Position numbers and translations under genes: made by a program. Below, one piece after another: positions 55,001 through 64,000 of a DNA stretch of 64,000 bases. The DNA comes from Prosapia bicincta. Taxonomy: Eukaryota; Arthropoda; Insecta; Hemiptera; Cercopidae. Where the stretch lies: assembly GCA_036971475.1 (NCBI GenBank), contig JBAIZL010000010.1:10215526-10279525 (forward strand). Direction: 5' to 3'. Positions within the stretch are counted from its first letter, which is position 1; every line of letters starts with the position of its first letter. The notes below the pieces were generated by a model. That model ran no database searches. It was not told the DNA's origin and worked only from the letters and a program-made list of their open reading frames with translations.

Positions 55001-56900
55001 TGTAATGTGAGGAAACAAAACATCAAACCGCTTGAAAGCACTTCACATTCAAATGTGTAATGTGAGGAGGCAAAACATCAAACCACTAGAAAGCACTTCA
55101 CATTCAAATGTGTAATGTGAGGAGGCAAAACATCAAACCACTTGAAAGCACTTCACATTCAAATGTGTAATGTGAGGAGGCAAAACATCAAACCGCTTGA
55201 AAGCACTTCACATTCAAATGTGTAATGTGAGGAGGCAAAACATCAAACCGCTTGAAAGCACTTCACATTCAAATGTGTAATGTGAGGAGGCAAAACATCA
55301 AACCACTTGAAAGCACTTCACATTCAAATGTGTAATGTGAGGAGGCAAAACATCAAACCACTTGAAAGCACTTCACATTCAAATGTGTAATGTGAGGAGG
55401 CAAAACATCAAACCGCTTGAAAGCACTTCACATTCAAATGTGTAATGTGAGGAGGCAAAACATCAAACCGCTTGAAAGCACTTCACATTCAAATGTGTAA
55501 TGTGAGGAAACAAAACATCAAACCACTTGAAAGCACTTCACATTCAAATGTGTAATGTGAGGAGGCAAAACATCAAACCGCTTGAAAGCACTTCACATTC
55601 AAATGTGTAATGTGAGGAGGCAAAACATCAAACCGCTTGAAAGCACTTCACATTCAAATGTGTAATGTGAGGAAACAAAACATCAAACCACTTGAAAGCA
55701 CTTCACATTCAAATGTGTAATGTGAGGAGGCAAAACATCAAACCACTTGAAAGCACTTCACATTCAAATGTGTAATGTGAGGAGGCAAAACATCAAACCG
55801 CTTGAAAGCACTTCACATTCAAATGTGTAATGTGAGGAGGCAAAACATCAAACCGCTTGAAAGCACTTCACATTCAAATGTGTAATGTGAGGAAACAAAA
55901 CATCAAACCGCTTGAAAGCACTTCACATTCAAATGTGTAATGTGAGGAGGCAAAACATCAAACCACTAGAAAGCACTTCACATTCAAATGTGTAATGTGA
56001 GGAGGCAAAACATCAAACCACTTGAAAGCACTTCACATTCAAATGTGTAATGTGAGGAGGCAAAACATCAAACCGCTTGAAAGCACTTCACATTCAAATG
56101 TGTAATGTGAGGAGGCAAAACATCAAACCGCTTGAAAGCACTTCACATTCAAATGTGTAATGTGAGGAGGCAAAACATCAAACCACTTGAAAGCACTTCA
56201 CATTCAAATGTGTAATGTGAGGAGGCAAAACATCAAACCACTTGAAAGCATTTCACATTCAAATGTGTAATGTGAGGAGGCAAAACATCAAACCACTTGA
56301 AAGCACTTCACATTCAAATGTGTAATGTGAGGAGGCAAAACATCAAACCACTTGAAAGCACTTCACATTCAAATGTGTAATGTGAGGAGGCAAAACATCA
56401 AACCGCTTGAAAGCACTTCACATTCAAATGTGTAATGTGAGGAGGCAAAACATCAAACCACTTGAAAGCACTTCACATTCAAATGTGTAATGTGAGGAGG
56501 CAAAACATCAAACCACTTGAAAGCACTTCACATTCAAATGTGTAATGTGAGGAGGCAAAACATCAAACCGCTTGAAAGCACTTCACATTCAAATGTGTAA
56601 TGTGAGGAGGCAAAACATCAAACCACTTGAAAGCACTTCACATTTGAATGTGAAGTAAATGTAAAGATTTATTTTTTACATTTACAAACAGGCTTGATAA
56701 GGATAACAAAACTATTTGCCAAAAAGTATTATTAAAATAAATCTTTGATTTTCAACAGTTTTCTCATTGATTTGAATATTTTTTGTTGATAAATTTATGT
56801 ATGAAATTAATTATAGATGGAATGCCTTTCACTTTTCACTTTATTTTGAGGAATTTTATATGAAATATTTGGTCTTGAATTAAATATTCTTTATCTATTT
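52060..56900. mobile_element. TIR element with a 55-bp satellite core
   Basis: Left terminal segment 52123-52256 (GTTGAAAATTGAGTCAAAGA, TATTTATTTTAATAAT, AATCAAGCCTGTT, GTCTTTACATTTA) reappears inverted at about 56640-56767 (TAAATGTAAAG, AACAGGCTTGAT, ATTATTAAAATAAAT, TTTTCAAC). The inverted repeats are about 130 bp and I estimate roughly three quarters identical. They enclose the satellite. Outside them, a direct repeat of about 35 bp (GGTCTTGAATTAAATATT) occurs at 52064 and 56871. No transposase is visible. Confidence 0.72.
52236..56645. repeat. 55-bp satellite, about 80 copies
   Basis: ACTTCACATT starts at 52291 and 52346, giving a strict 55-bp period to about 56645. The unit contains CACATTCAAATGTG with AATGTG following, so it can form a small hairpin. 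Main variable sites are CCGCTTG/CCACTTG, GGAGGCAAA/GGAAACAAA and ACTAGA. Rare variants recur 880 bp apart (see findings). There is no coding potential, because 55 is not a multiple of three and stops occur in every unit. Confidence 0.97.
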
Positions 56901-57174
56901 AAATGAATAAAATATCTTTGAATAAAAATTACATCACAGTGGCTTAAATTTTTATTAAATGTTCCGTGTTGAAAGTAATTACCTTATAAATGAGATATCT
57001 AAATAATTATGACTGTCTTGTAATTAATTATTGTAAAATTTATTATAGGAAAAACTATTTTGTAATATTAACTGTGAGTTTATATTTTGGTGTGTACATA
57101 TATTTCCTTTTTTAAATCTTCATCACTAAAATGTAATTTACACAAATTATAAACTCATTAAAAAATTGAAACAG
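56901..57174. other. Intron, nothing recognised
   Basis: This is AT-rich sequence upstream of the possible cassette exon. Confidence 0.5.
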
Positions 57175-57237
57175 ACATCTCCAAGCAGAAGACACCGATA
57201 AAGATCACCACATAGCGATCGAAAACGTTCTGTCTCA
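57175..57237 (+). other. Possible 63-nt cassette exon, RS-rich, with in-frame stop
   Basis: Sequence between TTGAAACAG (57174) and a strong donor GTAAGT (57238) is exactly 21 codons, in phase with the phase-0 exons on either side. It reads TSPSRRHR, stop, RSPHSDRKRSVS. The Arg/Ser-rich composition is far from the AT-rich surroundings, whose random frames give Lys/Asn/Ile. The in-frame TAA would truncate Faf before its catalytic domain. It could be a regulated poison exon, a decayed cassette exon, or a captured piece of an SR-protein gene. Confidence 0.35.
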
Positions 57238-57291
57238 GTAAGTTTTAAAAAATTAACAAAATTTAAAGTTCGGATAGTCGTAAACTATTGG

Positions 57292-57454
57292 TTAACACGT
57301 TCATTGCCAATCATGCGATATCGCGTGATGTCAGATCTTACCGGATGGCCGATCACGCGATATCGCGTGGCCGTTGCTATCTAAATGCTAAGTGAATTAT
57401 TATAGCGGCCACCACACAAAATTCCAAATTCCAGCTTGGCAATGAACGTGTTAA
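57292..57454. mobile_element. piggyBac-type MITE, 155 bp
   Basis: TTAA at 57292-57295 and 57451-57454 flank CACGTTCATTGCCA and its exact complement TGGCAATGAACGTG. The interior carries two copies of a GCGATATCGC palindrome (near 57314 and 57357), the second within CACGCGATATCGCGTG. It is notably GC-rich for this locus. TTAA targets and CA...TG ends are typical of piggyBac relatives. Confidence 0.85.
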
Positions 57455-57569
57455 GGGATTAATAAGATTCAAGAATTAAAAATTGTTCTAAAGTAATGTT
57501 TTTTGTTAAAGTAAACTTAAAACTACTTACTTTGATGATAGTGTGCTACAAACTACTTGTTATTTTGGT

Positions 57570-60500
57570 TTGAATTGTTCAGCCTTGGGGGCAGGCTACA
57601 GACCTTACTTGTGCAATATTACCCTACTTACTAATCTTCACAGGTGGGGGCTACAAAAGCATAATAAAGTTCTTAGGTCCTACCGGGAATTGTTCAGCCT
57701 TGGGGGCAGGCTACAGACCTTACTTATGCAATATTACCCTACTTACTAATCTTCACAGGTGGGGGCTACAAAAGCATAATAAAGTTCTTAGGTCCTACCG
57801 GGAATTGTTCAGCCTTGGGGGCAGGCTACAGACCTTACTTGTGCAATATTACCCTACTTACTAATCTTCACAGGTGGGGGCTACAAAAGCATAATAAAGT
57901 TCTTAGGTCCTACCGGGAATTGTTCAGCCTTGGGGGCAGGCTACAGACCTTACTTGTGCAATATTACCCTACTTACTAATCTTCACAGGTGGGGGCTACA
58001 AAAGCATAATAAAGTTCTTAGGTCCTACCGGGAATTGTTCAGCCTTGGGGGCAGGCTACAGACCTTACTTGTGCAATATTACCCTACTTACTAATCTTCA
58101 CAGGTGGGGGCTACAAAAGCATAATAAAGTTCTTAGGTCCTACCGGGAATTGTTCAGCCTTGGGGGCAGGCTACAGACCTTACTTGTGCAATATTACCCT
58201 ACTTACTAATCTTCACAGGTGGGGGCTACAAAAGCATAATAAAGTTCTTAGGTCCTACCGGGAATTGTTCAGCCTTTGGGGCAGGCTACAGACCTTACTT
58301 GTGCAATATTACCCTACTTACTAATCTTCACAGGTGGGGGCTACAAAAGCATAATAAAGTTCTTAGGTCCTACCGGGAATTGTTCAGCCTTGGGGGCAGG
58401 CTACAGACCTTACTTATGCAATATTACCCTACTTACTAATATTCACAGGTGGGGGCTACAAAAGCATAATAAAGTTCTTAGGTCCTACCGGGAATTGTTC
58501 AACCTTGGGGGCAGGCTACAGACCTTACTTGTGCAATATTACCCTACTTACTAATCTTCACAGGTGGGGGTACAAAAGCATAATAAAGTTCTTAGGTCCT
58601 ACCGGGAATTGTTCAGCCTTGGGGGCAGGCTACAGACCTTACTTATGCAATATTACCCTACTTACTAATCTTCACAGGTGGGGGCTACAAAAGCATAATA
58701 AAGTTCTTAGGTCCTACCGGGAATTGTTCAGCCTTGGGGGCAGGCTACAGACCTTACTTATGCAATATTACCCTACTTACTAATCTTCACAGGTGGGGGC
58801 TACAAAAGCATAATAAAGTTCTTAGGTCCTACCGGGAATTGTTCAGCCTTGGGGGCAGGCTACAGACCTTACTTATGCAATATTACCCTACTTACTAATC
58901 TTCACAGGTGGGGGCTACAAAAGCATAATAAAGTTCTTAGGTCCTACCGGGAATTGTTCAGCCTTGGGGGCAGGTACGGACCTTACTTATGCAATATTAC
59001 CCTACTTACTAATCTTCACAGGTGGGGGCTACAAAAGCATAATAAAGTTCTTAGGTCCTACCGGGAATTGTTCAGCCTTGGGGGCAGGCTACAGACCTTA
59101 CTTATGCAATATTACCCTACATACTAATATTCACAGGTGGGGGCTACAAAAGCATAATAAAGTTCTTAGGTCCTACCGGGAATTGTTCAGCCTTGGGGGC
59201 AGGCTACAGACCTTACTTATGCAATATTACCCTACTTACTAATCTTCACAGGTGGGGGCTACAAAAGCATAATAAAGTTCTTAGGTCCTACCGGGAATTG
59301 TTCAGCCTTGGGAGCAGGCTACAGACCTTACTTATGCAATATTACCCTACTTACTAATCTACACAGGTGGGGGCTACAAAAGCATAATAAAGTTCTTAGG
59401 TCCTACCGGGAATTGTTCAGCCTTGGGGGCAGGCTACAGACCTTACTTGTGCAATATTACCCTACTTACTAATCTTCACAGGTGGGGGCTACAAAAGCAT
59501 AATAAAGTTCTTAGGTCCTACCGGGAATTGTTCAGCCTTGGGGGCAGGCTACAGACCTTACTTGTGCAATATTACCCTACTTACTAATCTTCACAGGTGG
59601 GGGCTACAAAAGCATAATAAAGTTCTTAGGTCCTACCGGGAATTGTTCAGCCTTTGGGGCAGGCTACAGACCTTACTTGTGCAATATTACCCTACTTACT
59701 AATCTTCACAGGTGGGGGCTACAAAAGCATAATAAAGTTCTTAGGTCCTACCGGGAATTGTTCAGCCTTGGGGGCAGGCTACAGACCTTACTTATGCAAT
59801 ATTACCCTACTTACTAATATTCACAGGTGGGGGCTACAAAAGCATAATAAAGTTCTTAGGTCCTACCGGGAATTGTTCAGCCTTGGGGGCAGGCTACAGA
59901 CCTTACTTGTGCAATATTACCCTACTTACTAATATTCACAGGTGGGGGCTACAAAAGCATAATAAAGTTCTTAGGTCCTACCGGGAATTGTTCAGCCTTG
60001 GGGGCAGGCTACAGACCTTACTTGTGCAATATTACCCTACTTACTAATCTTCACAGGTGGGGGCTACAAAAGCATAATAAAGTTCTTAGGTCCTACCGGG
60101 AATTGTTCAGCCTTGGGGGCAGGCTACAGACCTTACTTGTGCAATATTACCCTACTTACTAATCTTCACAGGTGGGGGCTACAAAAGCATAATAAAGTTC
60201 TTAGGTCCTACCGGGAATTGTTCAGCCTTGGGGGCAGGCTACAGACCTTACTTATGCAATATTACCCTACTTACTAATCTTCACAGGTGGGGGCTACAAA
60301 AGCATAATAAAGTTCTTAGGTCCTACCGGGAATTGTTCAGCCTTGGGGGCAGGCTACAGACCTTACTTATGCAATATTACCCTACTTACTAATATTCACA
60401 GGTGGGGGCTACAAAAGCATAATAAAGTTCTTAGGTCCTACCGGGAATTGTTCAGCCTTGGGGGCAGGCTACAGACCTTACTTATGCAATATTACCCTAC

Positions 60501-62863
60501 TTACTAATCTTCACAGGTGGGGGCTACAAAAGCATAATAAAGTTCTTAGGTCCTACCGGGAATTGTTCAGCCTTGGGGGCAGGCTACAGACCTTACTTGT
60601 GCAATATTACCCTACTTACTAATCTTCACAGGTGGGGGCTACAAAAGCATAATAAAGTTCTTAGGTCCTACCGGGAATTGTTCAGCCTTGGGGGCAGGCT
60701 ACAGACCTTACTTGTGCAATATTACCCTACTTACTAATCTTCACAGGTGGGGGCTACAAAAGCATAATAAAGTTCTTAGGTCCTACCGGGAATTGTTCAG
60801 CCTTGGGGGCAGGCTACAGACCTTACTTATGCAATATTACCCTACTTACTAATCTTCACAGGTGGGGGCTACAAAAGCATAATAAAGTTCTTAGGTCCTA
60901 CCGGGAATTGTTCAGCCTTGGGGGCAGGCTACAGACCTTACTTATGCAATATTACCCTACTTACTAATATTCACAGGTGGGGGCTACAAAAGCATAATAA
61001 AGTTCTTAGGTCCTACCGGGAATTGTTCAGCCTTGGGGGCAGGCTACAGACCTTACTTATGCAATATTACCCTACTTACTAATCTTCACAGGTGGGGGCT
61101 ACAAAAGCATAATAAAGTTCTTAGGTCCTACCGGGAATTGTTCAGCCTTGGGGGCAGGCTACAGACCTTACTTGTGCAATATTACCCTACTTACTAATCT
61201 TCACAGGTGGGGGCTACAAAAGCATAATAAAGTTCTTAGGTCCTACCGGGAATTGTTCAGCCTTGGGGGCCGGCTACAGACCTTACTGTGCAATATTACC
61301 CTACTTACTAATCTTCACAGGTGGGGGCTACAAAAGCATAATAAAGTTCTTAGGTCCTACCGGGAATTGTTCAGCCTTGGGAGCAGGCTACAGACCTTAC
61401 TTATGCAATATTACCCTACTTACTAATCTACACAGGTGGGGGCTACAAAAGCATAATAAAGTTCTTAGGTCCTACCGGGAATTGTTCAGCCTTGGGAGCA
61501 GGCTACAGACCTTACTTATGCAATATTACCCTACTTACTAATCTACACAGGTGGGGGCTACAAAAGCATAATAAAGTTCTTAGGTCCTACCGGGAATTGT
61601 TCAGCCTTGGGGGCAGGCTACAGACCTTACTTATGCAATATTACCCTACTTACTAATCTACACAGGTGGGGGCTACAAAAGCATAATAAAGTTCTTAGGT
61701 CCTACCGGGAATTGTTCAGCCTTGGGGGCAGGCTACAGACCTTACTTATGCAATATTACCCTACTTACTAATCTTCACAGGTGGGGGCTACAAAAGCATA
61801 ATAAAGTTCTTAGGTCCTACCGGGAATTGTTCAGCCTTGGGGGCAGGCTACAGACCTTACTTGTGCAATATTACCCTACTTACTAATCTTCACAGGTGGG
61901 GGCTACAAAAGCATAATAAAGTTCTTAGGTCCTACCGGGAATTGTTCAGCCTTGGGGGCAGGCTACAGACCTTACTTGTGCAATATTACCCTACTTACTA
62001 ATCTTCACAGGTGGGGGCTACAAAAGCATAATAAAGTTCTTAGGTCCTACCGGGAATTGTTCAGCCTTGGGGGCAGGCTACAGACCTTACTTGTGCAATA
62101 TTACCCTACTTACTAATCTTCACAGGTGGGGGCTACAAAAGCATAATAAAGTTCTTAGGTCTTACCGGGAATTGTTCAGCCTTGGGGGCAGGCTACAGAC
62201 CTTACTTATGCAATATTACCCTACTTACTAATCTTCACAGGTGGGGGCTACAAAAGCATAATAAAGTTCTTAGGTCCTACCGGGAATTGTTCAGCCTTGG
62301 GGGCAGGCTACAGACCTTACTTATGCAATATTACCCTACTTACTAATCTACACAGGTGGGGGCTACAAAAGCATAATAAAGTTCTTAGGTCCTACCGGGA
62401 ATTGTTCAGCCTTGGGGGCAGGCTACAGACCTTACTTGTGCAATATTACCCTACTTACTAATCTTCACAGGTGGGGGCTACAAAAGCATAATAAAGTTCT
62501 TAGGTCCTACCGGGAATTGTTCAGCCTTGGGGGCAGGCTACAGACCTTACTTATGCAATATTACCCTACTTACTAATCTTCACAGGTGGGGGCTACAAAA
62601 GCATAATAAAGTTCTTAGGTCCTACCGGGAATTGTTCAGCCTTGGGGGCAGGCTACAGACCTTACTTGTGCAATATTACCCTACTTACTAATCTTCACAG
62701 GTGGGGGCTACAAAAGCATAATAAAGTTCTTAGGTCCTACCGGGAATTGTTCAGCCTTGGGGGCAGGCTACAGACCTTACTTGTGCAATATTACCCTACT
62801 TACTAATCTTCACAGGTGGGGGCTACAAAAGCATAATAAAGTTCTTAGGTCCTACCGGGAATC
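57570..62863 (-). repeat. 115-bp satellite derived from a SINE, about 46 copies
   Basis: TTGTTCAGCCTTGGGGGCAG recurs every 115 bp from about 57577 to the end. Units are nearly identical, varying at CTTGTGC/CTTATGC, ATCTTC/ATATTC/ATCTAC and GGGGGC/GGGAGC. Read on the minus strand, each unit starts ATTCCCGGTAGGACC and continues TAAGAACTTTATTATGC. The rightmost unit joins without a gap to a tRNA-like head at 62849-62925. The 92-residue open frames inside arise because 115 shifts the frame by one per unit. Confidence 0.95.
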
Positions 62864-62925
62864 CAATCCAAAGCTTTAGGCTAGTAGCCAACAGATCTAT
62901 CCATTAAACCATAGCATTCATAACA
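62849..62925 (-). mobile_element. tRNA-derived SINE head (tRNA-Arg-like)
   Basis: The minus strand reads GCTATGGTTTAATGGATAGA, then TCTGTTGGCTACTAGCCTAA, AGCTTTGGATTGGATTCCC and GGTAGGACC. TGGTTTAATGG fits the RNA polymerase III A box and GGATTGGATTCC is close to the B box, about 42 nt apart. The AATGGATAG and GTTGG...CCTAAAG words resemble an arginine tRNA. The usual GGTTCGA is altered and the acceptor ends do not pair, so it is a SINE promoter rather than a tRNA gene. Confidence 0.65.
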
Positions 62926-63043
62926 GTTTAAGGATCACAGGTAATGGGTAGTTTATGAAAGTTTGCAATTTTCCCAATCTTAAAATAAAGTTATTTAACA
63001 TACAGAAATTATAAGTCTGTAAAAGAAAATGAATTGATTTCAG

Positions 63044-63292
63044 TTGATGTCCCAAAGAGTGGAGTTTTTCTTTCAAGTTGCTGATCGTGGTAGTGAGTTG
63101 AACGATGCAAACCTTAGAGACTCTGCTAGAGTTATATTGAAGTTGATCCCACCAAATAGTATCACTGTAAATAGATTGCAGGCACTGTTTTCAGGAGAAA
63201 CGAGTTCAGGGACTGGGCTAGTAGAACCATCACCAACAATAGAGAATTTGTTTTTTACATCCAGTTCAGCAGAAGTACTTTATAATCTTGAG
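63044..63292 (+). CDS. faf: faf exon 16 of window
   Basis: The acceptor is TTGATTTCAG at 63043. The exon has 83 codons in phase 0-0: LMSQRVEFFFQVADRGSELN, RDSARVILKLIPPNSITV, then a diverged stretch and SPTIENLFFTSSSAEVLYNL. It corresponds to the USP9X segment after LPGV. The first codon is TTG, continuing the previous exon and not a start. The donor is GTATGG at 63293. Confidence 0.92.
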
Positions 63293-64000
63293 GTATGGTA
63301 ATACTGAGATAAGAGACTAGGTTAAACACTAATTTTGCTCTGCACAAATACTGTATTGCAAATTCCAAGACTGTAAAGTAGTTAGTGAAACATTTAGAGG
63401 CAGTAATATGTATAAACTTTGTAGTTTATTTAATTTAACTTATAAATATTATATTTTTTTACAATATTTTGTATGAGTACGTGACATTTTATTTTTTGTA
63501 ACTACAAGGTACATTATATAATTAATAAAATCACATTTCGGAGATGACTTTAAAAATTTAATCTACTTTTATTACACCAATTCACTTATATTTCTCAGTA
63601 GGCACATTTTATACTTGGTCACAGCATTACTCAATACTGCTAGTTAAAAACAATTCGCTTGACCAAATCGAAACACATCTGTTGAAAATATCATTAAGTA
63701 GTGGTTTTTTGTCAATTAAATAAATAAAAGTTTTGTTAAACAAATTTTAAACATACAATCCAACATTTGGAAGTATTGTAGTTTATTAAATTGTTTATAA
63801 CTAAGGTATAATATCTCGGTATCTAAGACAAAGACACAATATATGTAGAGTAAGATTCCATTGAACAGGAATAGCTAAGAGTGTACACAGGTAAATGTCA
63901 CTGAATCAAAGGATATGAACATATTTCTGCCATGGTGTACAGTATGTCACTTTGCAGGTAGATAGCAGTTTCGGTAAGTGAATTTTACATTACGGATTAA
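63293..64000. other. Intron to window end, nothing recognised
   Basis: This is AT-rich intronic DNA after the GTATGG donor. I see no further faf exon before 64000. Confidence 0.5.

Noticed and set aside
57543..61541. Several 60-92 residue open frames in the 115-bp array (GAGYRPYLCNITLLTN repeats)
   Set aside because: They arise because a stop-poor 115-bp unit shifts frame by one each copy. The three frames are reused in turn and there is no start context or family resemblance.
62849..62925. Functional tRNA gene on the minus strand
   Set aside because: A and B boxes are recognisable, but the T-arm GGTTCGA is altered, acceptor ends do not pair, and it runs straight into the SINE body and satellite.

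Overview
The window is intronic and exonic DNA of an animal, almost certainly an insect. It is AT-rich and has GT-AG introns. It carries mariner, Tigger/pogo, piggyBac-like and Helitron remnants, an I-group LINE, Penelope-like elements (PLEs), a solo LTR and large intronic satellites. I cannot name the species from the sequence; a hemimetabolous insect with a large genome would fit the long, TE-filled introns.

One host gene spans nearly the whole window on the + strand. Sixteen consecutive coding exons (865-63292, about 2.6 kb of coding sequence, roughly 875 codons) encode an internal part of the ubiquitin-specific protease USP9X / fat facets (faf). They cover part of the long alpha-helical N-terminal half, the ubiquitin-like domain (exon 34388-34628), the Ser-rich linker, and the start of the next helical block. 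Splice phases agree across all junctions. The first exons and the Cys/His catalytic domain lie outside the window.

Layout: 1-600 PLE 3' end with GIY-YIG domain; 865-4020 two exons with a Helitron helicase relic and a ~165-bp repeat between them; 4480-5965 a hairpin element split by a mariner; 6655-8530 rearranged PLE (family A); 9119-13128 seven closely spaced exons with two Tigger-type relics between them; 13.3-18.3 kb a nest of PLE families B and C around a gag-like fragment; 20118-27740 three exons, with a 68-bp satellite of about 70 copies between the first two; 28.4-29.2 kb LINE fragment; 29574-34628 three exons with a second mariner and a foldback element; 34.7-45.5 kb a large PLE nest with a Tigger transposase relic; 45.6-51.0 kb an I-group LINE on the - strand, split by a solo LTR; 51877-52014 exon; 52.1-56.8 kb a 55-bp satellite inside terminal inverted repeats; 57.2-57.5 kb a possible 63-nt cassette exon and a piggyBac-type MITE; 57.57-62.86 kb a 115-bp satellite abutting a tRNA-like SINE head; 63044-63292 last exon.

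The most interesting points are these. (1) Three PLE families carry small hammerhead-like ribozyme motifs whose stems, and the C3-G8 core pair, covary between families. (2) All three large intronic satellites appear to have grown from transposable-element parts: a Tigger-type end plus its flank, the interior of a TIR element, and a SINE body starting at its B box. (3) An in-phase 63-nt exon candidate carries a premature stop. Everything was read by eye; no alignment, folding or database search was run.
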